A stretch of DNA of 64,000 nucleotides from Paramecium pentaurelia (taxonomy: Eukaryota; Ciliophora; Oligohymenophorea; Peniculida; Parameciidae), in assembly GCA_905183005.1 (NCBI GenBank), contig CAJJDO010000018.1, positions 317,210 to 381,209 of the forward strand, given 5' to 3'. The notes beneath the pieces were generated by a model. The model was given only the letters and a program-made list of their open reading frames with translations, was not told the DNA's origin and did not search any database. Position 1 is the first letter of the stretch; every line of letters starts with the position of its first letter. Positions 1-10,613 of the stretch are shown here, piece by piece. The translations under genes and the position numbers were made by a program.

Positions 1-478
1 ATATTCTATTTTTATTGTATAATAAATATTTCCTTTCTTCTAAGTATTTTTCATTTATGGGTAGGCTATTTTTGAATTAATAAAATATTGTTTTGAAATA
101 TTCTTTCACAATTTTTCATCTTATTATTTGTAAATAAGTTAAAAATTATTTTTGATCTTATTTTTTTTTCTACTTTTTAATTATTCGTTTTTCTGATTCT
201 CCTTCTATTTTAATACAAATTTTATTCTTCCATCCAATTTTTATAATAATTATGCTTAAAATTATATTGGATTAATACTCAAAATTTTTAATTAGTTAGT
301 TTTATCTAATCCAAAAGAATTTTATTGACTTAAATTATAATTTATTGATTTAATAATTAAGATAAAGGTTTATTACTTTAATTATAATAAATTTCTAAAT
401 TCTTTTGAGTATTAGTATGATTTATTACTTATATAGTATATATTAATATTGTTGGAAACAGTAAATTATTAAAAATTA
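1..478. other. AT-rich stretch without a recognisable gene
   Basis: Very AT-rich sequence with many TGA codons in all frames and no conserved motif. No telomeric repeat is visible at this edge, so the window does not start at a chromosome end. Confidence 0.5.
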
Positions 479-778
479 ATGAATTATCAAAATAATATTG
501 CTGGTCTTTAAAATAAAGTTAAATAAACTAGGATTGAATTGAAAATTTAATCAATACTTAAAAACGCCTAAGATAATAAGAATAATAAAATTAGAATGGA
601 TTTGAATGGTAATCCAATAAGTAAAAATTCAAAGAATTACACAGTCAATTTTAAATAAAATCTATGTACTGTCTATATAGTAGAGAATTGGAAGAAATAC
701 AATATTTTGGAGAATAACAATTAATTATAAGAAGTTGAATATAAACGAAAATGTATGAAAAATTGTAATTTATTTTGA
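479..778 (+). CDS. Small hypothetical protein (99 aa)
   Basis: With TAA/TAG read as Gln, an uninterrupted frame runs from ATG 479 to TGA 776-778. The N-terminal half is basic and Q/N-rich. The centre, around residues 45-75, has a more protein-like stretch with LNGNPISKNSKNYTVNF followed by VYIVENWKKYN. This resembles, from memory only, short conserved segments in small basic ciliate proteins; no function can be given. It converges on the TFIIS gene with 54 bp between the stops, a spacing typical for this genome. No intron is needed. It could be chance, since TGA is rare in AT-rich DNA, but the composition argues for a real gene. Confidence 0.5.
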
Positions 779-832
779 ATATATAATTTATCCTTTTGTA
801 ATAGATTTTTATTAAAATGATATGTGTTATAT

Positions 833-1800
833 TCAACATATCCTAAATTTATCTCCACAATTATAACATTCAAAAAATTTAGTTGTTGGTTCATCTGATG
901 CTCTAGTTTGTTTCTCATCTACTAAATAAACTTTTTTTTAACCACATCCTTTACACATTTTCCCTTCCACACCTTCCATTTCTCGTTTACTTAAGTCTTT
1001 ATAAAAACCTAATTGTTCAGCTTCCATTTTTTCTCTAATAATTCGACTTTATTCTTATTTAGTTTCATCATCAACCCAATCAGCAGCTCTAATTTATATT
1101 TAAAATACTTTAATTAAGCAGCAATTAAAGGATCAAATTACTTTGAGAAAATCCTATAGGTTAATGAACCATTTTTATCCTTCTTTAAAAAGCCCGCTAA
1201 AATTTTTAGATCCTATTCATATGCTTTTCTAGGACTATGTTCTGTTTATCTCTTATAATAAATTGCTTTTTCCATTTTTTCTACAGAATCTTTAATTATT
1301 TAATAATCAGAATCACTTAAATCATCTTGATTTTTAAATATTTAGATATTAAGAATAAACAATTTACTAATTGCTGTTAAGTATTTCACACGATCAACAT
1401 AAGATGGATAAGGGACTTTGTAATTTACAAATAAATCAATATCAGGTAAAGATTTACTACTTTATATATTTTATACACTATTCTGTTTTTACATTTTTAT
1501 TTCCTCACTCTTCTCTCTTTTTTTTTCAATTGTATCGTTATCATTTGGTTTATTTTAAGACAGTTTTTTAAGTTTGTCTTGAACTATCTATGCTTTAGTT
1601 CTAATTGTTGCAGCTAAGGGGTCGCTTTTATCATCAATTATTGTAAGAGTGTGAAGTGTTTTGTATATTTTAGATTTATTTACAGCCTCTTAATCAATTG
1701 GAGTTTACTCTAATAATTTTAAGATATTAATAGTTTCTTTAGGATTCTTTTTCCAATCCACAAGTTTTTTGCGTAATTCATATAATTCTTAATAATCCAT
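833..1800 (-). CDS. Transcription elongation factor TFIIS (S-II)
   Basis: TFIIS rescues backtracked RNA polymerase II by stimulating transcript cleavage in the nucleus. The frame starts at ATG 1800-1798 (MDYQELYEL) and ends at TGA 835-833. The N-terminal ~75 residues form a helical LW-type domain. A charged linker and the central polymerase-binding domain follow. The C-terminal zinc ribbon has CKGC, then QTRASDEPTTKFFEC, then CYNC and a final Cys. The ribbon carries the Asp-Glu pair of the catalytic acidic hairpin (usual form RSADEP, here RASDEP). One 20-nt GT..AG intron (GTATTTTAAATATAAATTAG on the coding strand) sits in the central domain; removing it joins the two frames exactly. Length (~315 aa) suits the family. 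Confidence 0.93.
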
Positions 1801-2701
1801 AAAATAATTTAATTTATATCAAACATTATTAAATTTCTTAAATGTGTCTATTCAATGTTATCAAAATTATCAATTTATAAGATGAGATATATTTAACTTA
1901 TGCCACTAAAGAGAAATCCTAATCACTTCCAAGACAACTATTTCACACAACAAAATCGTCGATTATAAATCATTCATTCATTTAATTTAATAAATAAATT
2001 TATTTTATTTAATAAGTAATTATGCTATTTTACTAATAGCCTACAAACAAAAATATGATAAAAATATATCAATTATTATGTGACAGATTGTTACAATTAG
2101 TTTAGATTCTAAATAATATTGTAAGTAGAACTGTATTTTAATTTATTGTATTAATTTATGTATCAATTGAACCTATCAAGTTTTTAGGAATTATTTAAAG
2201 TATATTATATTTTTTATATGTTAAATGAAAATATAGAAAATATGAACATATATTATTAATATATTATCTTTTTTGATTTTCATTTATTTGGAAAAAATAT
2301 ACTTAATTTTAAATCTAATCATATAATTGTATGAATATTTTAATTTTTATTGATATTAACTTTTTATTGAGATATCAATCTTTTATTTAATTATATAATA
2401 AATATAATAAATGCATCTATTCTTAAATTTGATTCATATCTTCTATAATCTTGGAGATTTCAGTAATTTAATAAATTTAAGATGTTTCTTATTACTCTTA
2501 ACTGTCTAAGTTGATAATCTCAATTATTTTAGATAGATATATCCTGAAATATACATTTATTAATATGGTTTAGATAAAGTAAAGAATAGATTGAATTATC
2601 ATAAATTTGCAAATAAAGTCAATAAAACAAATCTTATAATATACAATTTCATCATCTTGAGTATACTTTCAAATATTAGATTATTTTTTTGTTAAATTTT
2701 T
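1801..2701. other. Intergenic, divergent promoters
   Basis: About 900 bp between two divergent genes, TFIIS on minus and the UNC-93-like gene on plus. It is AT-rich, with homopolymer and TA-rich runs. I see no coding frame with protein-like composition. It must hold both promoters, but I cannot point to a specific element. Confidence 0.5.
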
Positions 2702-3986
2702 ATGTAGTATAAAAAATTAGAAGGTTAATCAAATTATTGGAAGGCTGCCATGCTTGGCACCATATTCCTATTCATGTTTTCATCATTTAATTCAGCTGCA
2801 AATTTAATAGGCTTCTTATATAAGGAGGCAAATTATAATGATTTAGGAGTGATTTCATTATTTTCGTTATATGCAGCATTTGGCTTCAGCTCATTATTTG
2901 CACCTAATATTAGCGCATTGTTTAATCCAAAATATGTAGATAAATGTATTAATTTGTTAGGTTATGTTCTTTTCGTCATTTGGATATACATTATATATGT
3001 CATGTGGAATTATTGTTTATTAATGCAAAGAACATGGGACTCAAGATGGAGTTTGCAGTAAAGGGATTCTGTATACAATTGTTAATTTCTGTGCAATAAT
3101 AAATGGTATATGTGCAAGTACTTTATGGGTTTCATAGCCATGGTACATCACAAGCATTAGTACAAATGAAACAAGAGGTAAGTACTTTGGCATATTTTGG
3201 GCATTAATGTAATCATCATAGATTGTTGGAAATGTGATGGGATTGGTTTTAGTACAACTATCACCTTTATTATATTTTTTGGTGATGACAATTGTTTGTG
3301 GTGTTAGTGGATGTTGTTTTTTATTTTTGCCATCTAAATTTGAAAAGGCATAAGAAGTGAAGAGTGTAAAGGAGAAACTAAGAGGGATTTGCATTATAAT
3401 AAGTTCAAGAAAGATGAGACCAATGTTATTATATTACTATTTTGCAGGAACTATTGTAGCATTTTATACTGGTTTTTTGTATAAACTTATAGCTGCATCT
3501 CAACCAGAAGATTAAAGTTAAGATGAAACAACAAAAAAGTAAGCATATGTTTTCATAATTCTTGGTGTTTTTGAATTCATAAGTGGAATTTGTTCTGGAT
3601 ACATATCAGATAGAGTTAATCGTTATATGGTAGCTACTACTAGTACAATAATTGTTGAATTGGCTTTAATTGTTAGCATTATTAGTTATTATACTGACAG
3701 CTATATTTTGTGTTTCATATCTGGAGCTTTATGGGGAACTTCTGATTGTCTTGTGTCTAATATGACTATGGTTATCACAACAACTCTTTTTCCAGATCAA
3801 ATTGAAGCTTTTGCAATTAGAGCCATCATGACTTCCTTTGCCACTAGTGTTATGCTTATATTTAGTATTGTGATTCCTAATCAGATCATTTATCTATTAA
3901 TTGTTGTCTTAGTTGAGTTATTGACCAACATAAGTACAAGTAAATTAGGAATAATCAATGAAAAACCAGATGAAATAAAGTTGTGA
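2702..3986 (+). CDS. UNC-93-like multi-pass membrane protein (MFS)
   Basis: Major-facilitator-fold membrane protein of the UNC-93 type; animal members regulate K+ channels or traffic receptors. The start ATG 2702 gives MQYKKLEGQSNYWKAAMLG, and TM1 begins at once. The family pattern 'ASTLWVSQPWYIT' (small residues, W, Q, then Y-T) follows near residue 125. 'NETRGKYFGIFWALMQSSQIVGN' is the typical TM5 region. About eleven hydrophobic segments are visible. One short intron of length 1 mod 3 must lie between about 2985 and 3030, because the upstream and downstream frames differ by one; its exact ends are unsure. It stops at TGA 3984-3986. The family call rests on motif order, not alignment. Confidence 0.75.
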
Positions 3987-4395
3987 ATTTTTATTTGAAT
4001 ATTTGATGGTAAGTTTTATAATAATATTTGTACGAGAGATAATTTAATTATAAATCTGGTTATTAATACACATTTATTTAAATTGAATTTTATTTTATTA
4101 TTGTAAAATCTTAAATATTAGTCTATCTTATAATCATCATTCAATCTAATCTCTAAATTGCCATATTGTTGCTATCCCTGTTGTTCACCTACTAATTGTT
4201 CAAGTTTTGAACAATATTTATCCAACCAATAACACCTTATATCAATTGCTTTGTTATCTTTTAATCCTTTTTTTTATAAATCTTTTGGTTGATTTAAATG
4301 ATTACCAATAAATGTTATTCACTTTAGATATTTAATTTATAATACTATTAATTTTAACATATTTAATTTATCATGCAGATTTAAAAAATATTTTA
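3987..4395. other. Short intergenic with an open minus-strand fragment
   Basis: Between the convergent UNC-93-like and TIP41 genes. On the minus strand from about 4330 to 4000 a frame free of TGA reads like protein (KDLQKKGLKDNKAIDIRCYW, then LEQLVGEQQGQQQYGNLEIR), but no start codon was found and it runs into the opposite gene. It may be an extra 3' exon of the TIP41 gene, a small gene, or chance. Confidence 0.3.
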
Positions 4396-5432
4396 TCATT
4401 AACATGTAATTAAATTGGAACTGAGTTTTATACCATAAATGATTGATTTTAATCTGTAGACCATTAAGGAGTGAAATTAAATCCATTCTTTTGGATATTA
4501 GCTATTATTAATATATAATTATATACTCCAAGAATCTTCTCTATGAGTGAAATCTCTCAAAACATAATCCCATTCAAATTGATGATATATTCTTGTATCA
4601 AATATTCTAATTAAAACTTCATCAATTCTTAAATAACTGCGGATCAATCCAAAAAAACAATCACCCATAACTCTAAATCTGTATTCACAATTTGATAAAC
4701 CATTATCACCTAATTCATCTTCAAATAAAGAAATATGAGATGCCCATTTTATTGGATTTGCCTTTTATATTTGATATCATTCAATACTTATGTTAAGTTA
4801 TTTAATGGAATCTCATCTTCTGTATATTCACAATGGAATGTATTCGATTTTATATTAAATACTTAATTTAAATAGTCTATTTCATTTTTTATAACATTCT
4901 CATTTAATTATTTTTCAAAGATCGATTTACCTTAAATTCCTGTAATTTGTTTAAATCTTTAAAATTAATAATTAATCTAATCTCCATCAACTATTGTTCC
5001 TTTATATGGAGATGAATAAAATGTATCAGATATTTTATTTAATACTTTAATATCTGCATTTTATTTCTAATTCCAGATATTTGCATATTTAAGTTAAGCT
5101 TGTTCTGGAATCACTGATATATAATTTAATTTGTTTGATTTTACATCCTTCTTGATATCTAAGTAATTTGTTTCTCTTGACTGATAATTACATAAATATA
5201 AAGCATCTTTTGGATCCACTAAAAACCCAAAATTAAATTGCTTATTGTAGATCAATCCACAATTATTACCATTTGTGATATCTGGAATACCTTACAAAGT
5301 CAATGCGTCTTGTAACATATCCAAATCTGATGTATTATACATTCCAGCTTTAGTAAATATGAAATTCCATCCATTTTATTCATATTCTTCAATATTTACA
5401 TCATTATATGTTTTATGTGAGATTATATTCAT
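4396..5432 (-). CDS. TIP41-like protein (TOR/PP2A regulator)
   Basis: TIP41/TIPRL proteins bind PP2A-type catalytic subunits and act in TOR signalling. Translation from ATG 5432-5430 (MNIISHKTYND) gives an N-terminal WNF...FTKAGMYNTSDL region. The diagnostic core follows: MGDCFFGLIRSYLRIDEVLI, then RIFDTRIYHQFEWDYVLRDF and a closing HRED. This matches the family pattern (MP.CFF.LLR..LRVDGVL.R..DTR). A 26-nt intron (GTATTGAATGATATC...AAAAG) separates NNLTQ from ANPIKWASHIS and restores the frame. The C-terminus after the core is uncertain; the first in-frame TGA is at 4398-4396. No other gene nearby belongs to the TOR pathway. Confidence 0.87.
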
Positions 5433-5667
5433 TTTTAATAATAAATTATTAGAGAAATATCATATAAAATATCAGATAATATTTAAATTGTGCATCAATG
5501 AAAATCAGAGAGATTCCCAATTTTATCATCATTAATTATAATATAATTATATTATTATTAAATTTTAACTAATTTTAATTAGCTTAAATACTTAAGTCTT
5601 ATATATTATTTATATTTGTGTTAATTAACTCATTTAATTAAATCTTATATACAAAAAATTATCAATC

Positions 5668-6858
5668 TCATTTTTATTTTGATTCACTATTAGTATTATT
5701 TCCATTCTTTGAATTAGTCTTTCCAAATATTGATATCAATCCACCAAAAAGACTGTTATTTTTAGGATTCTTAATTATATTATACTGCTAAAGTGCAAGG
5801 CTCTACTATGCTTTTTATTATAAATTTCTAAAATCAAATTATATTATACTTAATTTATTTACACATTTTTTACATCTTATCCATGACCCAACTTAAATAC
5901 TTCATCCCTACTTCTAGATTTAATAGTTAAATAAAATGATTGATCATCTTTTATTTTTAGATCTGTTATCATACATGCTTTATAGACAAATCTTTAAGCA
6001 GAAGTTTCAAGTTCAAAAATATATTCTTGAAACAAATTTTGTCTCGGAATAAATAGGCACTCAATATCCAAGATTTAATTATTAAGTGTAAGTTTATATT
6101 ATAACAACTTTCCACTTATTTCTTCTAATTCACTTAATAATTATGCAATTTTAAATCTACAATCATCTAATCCTTTTTTTAATACTTTTGTTTCATCTTC
6201 CTATTATTAAATAATCTTTTCAATTGTTTTTAATTTTAATTAAAATTACAATCTTTCTGCTGATAACTCTTTTATCTTATTATATAAATCCCTTTCATTA
6301 TCTTCAATACTCTTTCTTTTGTAAGTTTATCAATCTAATAATCTTTTTATTTTTAATCTCTTTCAAATTCTTTATAAGCTATCTAAATTATCAACAATAG
6401 GGCTTCATGATCGTCTTGTTTTTATTTTAATTCTCTTACTATATTTATAAAATATACTGTTAAAGTTGCTTTATTTAATTTGTTAAATTGTCATTATTAT
6501 TAAATGGATCATTTTAGATAAGAGTTTGAGGTAATCCAATATAATTTATAAGAGTATTTCTTGTTTTATCTTTGTTAGTGTTGAGAATTTAGATTTATAA
6601 TTGCAATTCAATAATTACAGAATTGTATTTTTCATCCTAAATTAATATAAGTTCACTATTTTACTAAGTCTGTCTTTTCCTTAGTTAAATTAATATTCTT
6701 TTATGTTAATTCTTATATAGTTTTTAGTAATTAAGTCTTTCTTCTCTTAATTTTATAACTGCTTTTTTTAATGTACTAATCTTATATGTATTGCTAATCT
6801 TATTCAAACTACCATAATCTTATTGACTGTTATTTTAACCTTATGTGGTTTTACTCAT
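5668..6858 (-). CDS. Coiled-coil protein, unrecognised
   Basis: Minus-strand gene from ATG 6858-6856 (MSKTTQGQNNSQQDYGS) to TGA 5670-5668. The first ~130 residues are long charged helices rich in K, E and Q. A second coiled coil (IEKIIQQQEDETKVLKKGL, ISGKLLQYKLTLNNQ) leads to a short globular part with LDIECLFIPRQNLFQEYIFE, then SRSRDEVFKLGHG. The tail is likely FGGLISIFGKTNSKNG. Several very short introns (19-26 nt) are required, near 6390-6480 and 5790-5880, and I could not fix them all. No domain is recognised. Ciliates have many such structural proteins, so a cytoskeletal role is a guess only. Confidence 0.5.
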
Positions 6859-7045
6859 TTAATAGTAATTAATATTATATTAAGAATATTACTAAGAAGT
6901 ATTATTATTATAAAATGTAATTTATTCAATTATGATGATTTAGAATTTAAATTTGTAAATTTATATTGAATATGAAATAATAAGTTTTAGTATTCAAATT
7001 AGTAATTTATATATTTTTATTTCTTGTAATAAATTGAATATATTA

Positions 7046-8043
7046 TCATAAATATTGCAATGACTCAAATATAAAACTATTATAAAATTTCACTTATCCA
7101 AATTAAGCAATTATATAATTTTTTTCTACAATTTACTTCAAATCTGAATATTGATAGGTTCTATGATAAAATGGATAAATTTACAAATCATCTATTTTAA
7201 TATTTTAATTTTCACATTTGATTTTACAAATTAGTTTTCTTATATTACTCATTAATTATTTTTCTGTTTCAGTCAAACTTATTACAAACTCTTTTTACTT
7301 TTATACAACAATATCTTAAATAAGAGGATAGTAATACCATCATATTTCCTTCCATATTATATAGAGTTTTAATTCCAATCATATCTAAAATGTAATTATT
7401 TTCCATTATTAAATTCTCTAATTTCCATCACATTAACACTATAATCATCTAACATATAATTTAAATTATGTAATTCTTTTGCACTTATAAGAATTGTTGT
7501 AGTGTTAAATTTATGGAGATTACTTAAAATTGAACAAATAAAGCATTATTTTTTGCTAATTGATAAATGCAAATTGTCAATAGCAATTGTGGTTGGTTTT
7601 TATTAAATGAAATGAATTAACTCATGTAAATTATTTGTTCCAAATTGCTATAGAGCTTGCTCTTATGTTTATATTTCAGATAAAATATTAATGTAGATAG
7701 CTTATTGACTTTCTTTAATTGACTTATTAATAATGTATTAAAAGAAAGTAGAAATACCATCTTATTTCATCCCATAAAATAATTAATATGAATGAACATG
7801 AATTTGATTTTTGAGAATGAGTTCATCTAATTAATATTCAATTGGATATTATTTTGAAAATGCAGCTTATAATTGTTCTGTAAAATCACCTAGCTTATGT
7901 GTAGTTTCACTATATATTGCCATTGCACCTAGAAGGATAAGAAACATATCCATAAAATATAACTTTTTTTTTGGATTGAGTTTTGTTAGTTGAATAGTAA
8001 AACTGATAGCAAGAATAATGGCAGATGCAATTATTATATACAT
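7046..8043 (-). CDS. Membrane-anchored protein with an NTPase-like patch, unrecognised
   Basis: ATG 8043-8041 opens with two hydrophobic segments: IIIASAIILAISFTIQL, then LYFMDMFLILLGAMAIY. A soluble part follows. Around residues 160-210 it reads TTIAIDNLHLS, then CSILSNLHKFNTTTILIS. This looks like a Walker-B strand followed by a sensor-1 strand of a P-loop ATPase. The position where a Walker A loop would sit (YGMKQDGISTFFQYIIN) lacks the GxxxxGK[ST] signature. A 26-nt intron (GTTTGTAATAAG...AAACAG) joins the main frame to a C-terminal exon ending ESLQYL, TGA 7048-7046. If the fold is right, the protein would be a pseudo-ATPase; that is inference. No named family is recognised. Confidence 0.6.
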
Positions 8044-8172
8044 TAAAATAATTTATTTGCATGTCTTATAAAATAAATAAAATATGAAATGAATTCTAGT
8101 TATTAGTGAATAAAAGCAGAGGGATTTATTTAATTGTGAATAAATTTAAAATATATTTAAATCTTTTTTATT

Positions 8173-8784
8173 ATGGGAAAGAATTATAGAAATAGATCAA
8201 AGACATCTGATACCCCAAGAAAACCCTTTGAAAAGGAACGTCTTGACAATGAGTAATTAATTATATTTAATTTCAGATTACAAATTATTGGTAAATATGG
8301 ACTCAAGAACAAAAGAGAGGTTTGGAGAGTTTAACTCACTTTAGCTAGAATTAGAAAGGCAGCAAGAGAATTATTAACTCTTGATCCAAAGGACCCAAGA
8401 AGATTATTTGAAGGAGAAGCTTTAATTAGAAGAATGGTTCGTTTTGGTTTATTATCAGAACAAGAAAGAAAGTTAGATTATGTCTTGGGTCTCACAACAT
8501 AAAAAATGATGGAAAGAAGACTCTAAACTTTTGTATTTAAAAGCAATTAAGCATCTTCAATTCATCATGCCAGAACTTTGATTAGATAGCGACATTTTAG
8601 GTAAAATAAATCATTTAATATATTTAGAGTTGGAAAGAGATTAGTCAACTCTCCATCATTTTTAGTCAGAGTAGAATCTGAAAAACTGGTTGATTTTGCT
8701 GTCACATCACCATTTGGATAAGGAAGAGAAGGAAGAAGAAAGAGAAAGAATGCCAAGAGAGTAAAACCAAATAAAGAGGAATGA
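8173..8784 (+). CDS. RPS9: Small-subunit ribosomal protein uS4 (RPS9)
   Basis: Component of the cytosolic 40S subunit, an early rRNA-binding protein. Start ATG 8173 gives MGKNYRNRSKTSDTPRKPFE. A 24-nt intron (8253-8276) interrupts codon E/L. Then come LQIIGKYGLKNKREVWRVQ, LDPKDPRRLFEGEALIRRM and the S4 RNA-binding region with HHARTLIRQRHFR. The end is a basic tail GREGRRKRKNAKRVKPNKEE before TGA 8782-8784. The length of 195 aa is the eukaryotic norm. Codon use is richer in GAA/AAG than neighbours, fitting a highly expressed gene. The downstream neighbour SPT4 is convergent, 55 bp away. Confidence 0.96.
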
Positions 8785-8839
8785 AAACAATTTATTTTAA
8801 GCATAAGTACAATATTATCTATTTATATATCTTCATTTT

Positions 8840-9132
8840 TCAATCTGCTTAAACATCTATTGCATATAATCCTGGATGGATGTTTTTTGGATTACCCAAT
8901 TTTCTCATTACCCAACTTTATGATGGTTTCAGAACACAAATCATACTATATTTAAATTATAACTAATTTTTTACCCTGAAAATAATTTGGTTTATGAAGC
9001 ATTGCAAGAATTTGGACACTCCACTTCTCTATTCCATTATTCAACAGTCAATACCATTCCACATTACTAACAAGCTTTTAGATCTTTAGTTGATTTTGGT
9101 AATATAAATTTCTTTTCATCATATTCTGACAT
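8840..9132 (-). CDS. Transcription elongation factor SPT4
   Basis: SPT4 pairs with SPT5 (DSIF) to promote RNA polymerase processivity. The N-terminus from ATG 9132-9130 has STKDLKACQQCGMVLTVEQW, the first CxxC of the zinc site in the usual LRAC..C context. A second exon frame has VECPNSCNASQTKLFSG, and after a 29-nt intron (GTAAAAAATTAG...ATATAG) MICVLKPSQSWVMRKLGN and PGLYAIDVQAD, TGA 8842-8840. These match the SPT4 pattern F.G.I..M.P..SWV and PG.YA. Between the first CxxC and VECP the frame must change by one. A 19-nt intron (GTTGAATAATGGAATAGAG) does this but shortens the zinc-finger loop; a sequence error or frameshift is the alternative. Confidence 0.85.
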
Positions 9133-9209
9133 TTCTGATTCAGATTACATATTTGGTTTGTTAATTATTATAAATTATTCAAAAGTAAAAAATATTTATA
9201 ATCAATTTA

Positions 9210-9866
9210 TCAATGTTTTTATTTTCTTCTCTTATTCTTCTTTACTTTATTTTCTATTATAAATTAATAGTTATCCTCAATATTTGAAAAATAATAAGCA
9301 TCTTTATAATCCTTAAACTAAACCTATTCCCAATTATTTGATAAAATTAAATTCAAACAAATGTTGAGATTATTAATCTAATCATCAAATAATCAAAATA
9401 CTTCTTAAAATACTTCTAAACTATTTGTGAATTTTAAATTATTTATCTATTCAGATATTTGATCATAGATAAACCATTTTAGATTAAACTATGAATCAGT
9501 TTATCGAATTGTTCTCATCATCAATTAGTTAGCTCTATTTTAATTGTTTATTAATATTCTAATGTCTTCATCAAAAAATTCTTCATTCACCAATTCAAAA
9601 TGAGATTCTTCAAACTAATTAAAAATTCAGATATAATTCTATACAAAATCTAGTTCCTTTTCTTTCTGCTTTTCAAACTCTGATATGTTTATAATCTTAT
9701 TTCCTATCTAAATTTGATTCACTATTTATTTGCAAAAAGGACATATTTCTTTTGGTACAACTGCAATTTTGAAACATTCTAAACATATTTTATGTTTGCA
9801 ATTCATTTCTCCTATTGAATTTTCATCATTGCAGCATATATCACAAAAAGCTTTTAGAAAATCCAT
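9210..9866 (-). CDS. RING-finger protein
   Basis: Starts at ATG 9866-9864 (MDFLKAFCDICCNDE). The RING-HC finger fills residues 8-50, with CDICC, MNCKHKICLECF and EICPFC supplying the Cys/His ligands in the order C-C-C-H-C-C-C-C. Such proteins usually act as ubiquitin E3 ligases; the substrate is unknown. The rest is helical and acidic (FEEESHFELVNEEFFDEDIR with small variations), then a basic end KNKRRKQKH before TGA 9212-9210. Two introns fit exactly: 30 nt (GTATAGAATTATATC...TTAG) and 24 nt (GTATTTTGATTATTTGATGATTAG). It lies 77 bp upstream of SPT4 on the same strand. Confidence 0.8.
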
Positions 9867-10613
9867 AAAATCTAAAAAATTTATTAAATTCTTTAATTAT
9901 TTCTTAAATACTTTTCTTTTAATTCAATAAAAACTTAATTTCAATATGAACATTTTATTCAATATAAATCAATATAAGCTTCTATCAAATTCAATTGATA
10001 TTAATAAATACCAATTCATTTAATTCATATAATGAGTAATATTATTTAGGATTAATGATATATCTTTTTATTAAATCATATTTAGAAATTTGCTGATTCA
10101 ATATAAATCTCCTATTTATCTTGTTTCTATTTATGTTATGGATCAATTGAAAATATTTTTAAATGATAATTACTTATTTTGACTTGCTTTCTATATTAAT
10201 TCATAATTTTTGTATTTTTGTAGATCCTAAATTCAAAATATAAATTTATTTAAGTTTTATTGTTTTTAATTTACTTGAAAATGATTTTAATTCCAAAATA
10301 GAAGAAGAAATTTCAACTTAATACAAGAATAGTTATCTTCTCAAATTCAGCTTTATTATTACTTTTTTTTAATTTTAATCAAAGTTAATCATACTATATA
10401 TAACAAAAAATTTGGATATAAATAATTATTTCCATTCTAATTTAATTTAATAATTAGAAATCCAGAACAAATTTTTAAGAGAATGAATAAAAATTACAAT
10501 CCTAAACATTTAGAGCAACAAACAATAAATGATTTTATTCAATATGATAATCTGTAAGCTATTGAAAATTATTAAATTATTTATATTGTATAATTTGCTT
10601 ATATGTTAAATCT
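9867..10613. other. Intergenic, one weak plus-strand ORF
   Basis: AT-rich DNA between two minus-strand genes. A 53-codon plus frame (10483-10644, MNKNYNPKHLEQQTINDF...) overlaps the 3' end of the TLDc gene by about 30 bp and lacks support. Nothing else is seen. Confidence 0.4.

Noticed and set aside
3041..3394. Minus-strand ORF opposite the UNC-93-like gene
   Set aside because: Antisense shadow; the plus strand holds the membrane protein motifs.
8565..8804. Minus-strand ORF opposite RPS9
   Set aside because: Antisense shadow of the ribosomal protein gene.
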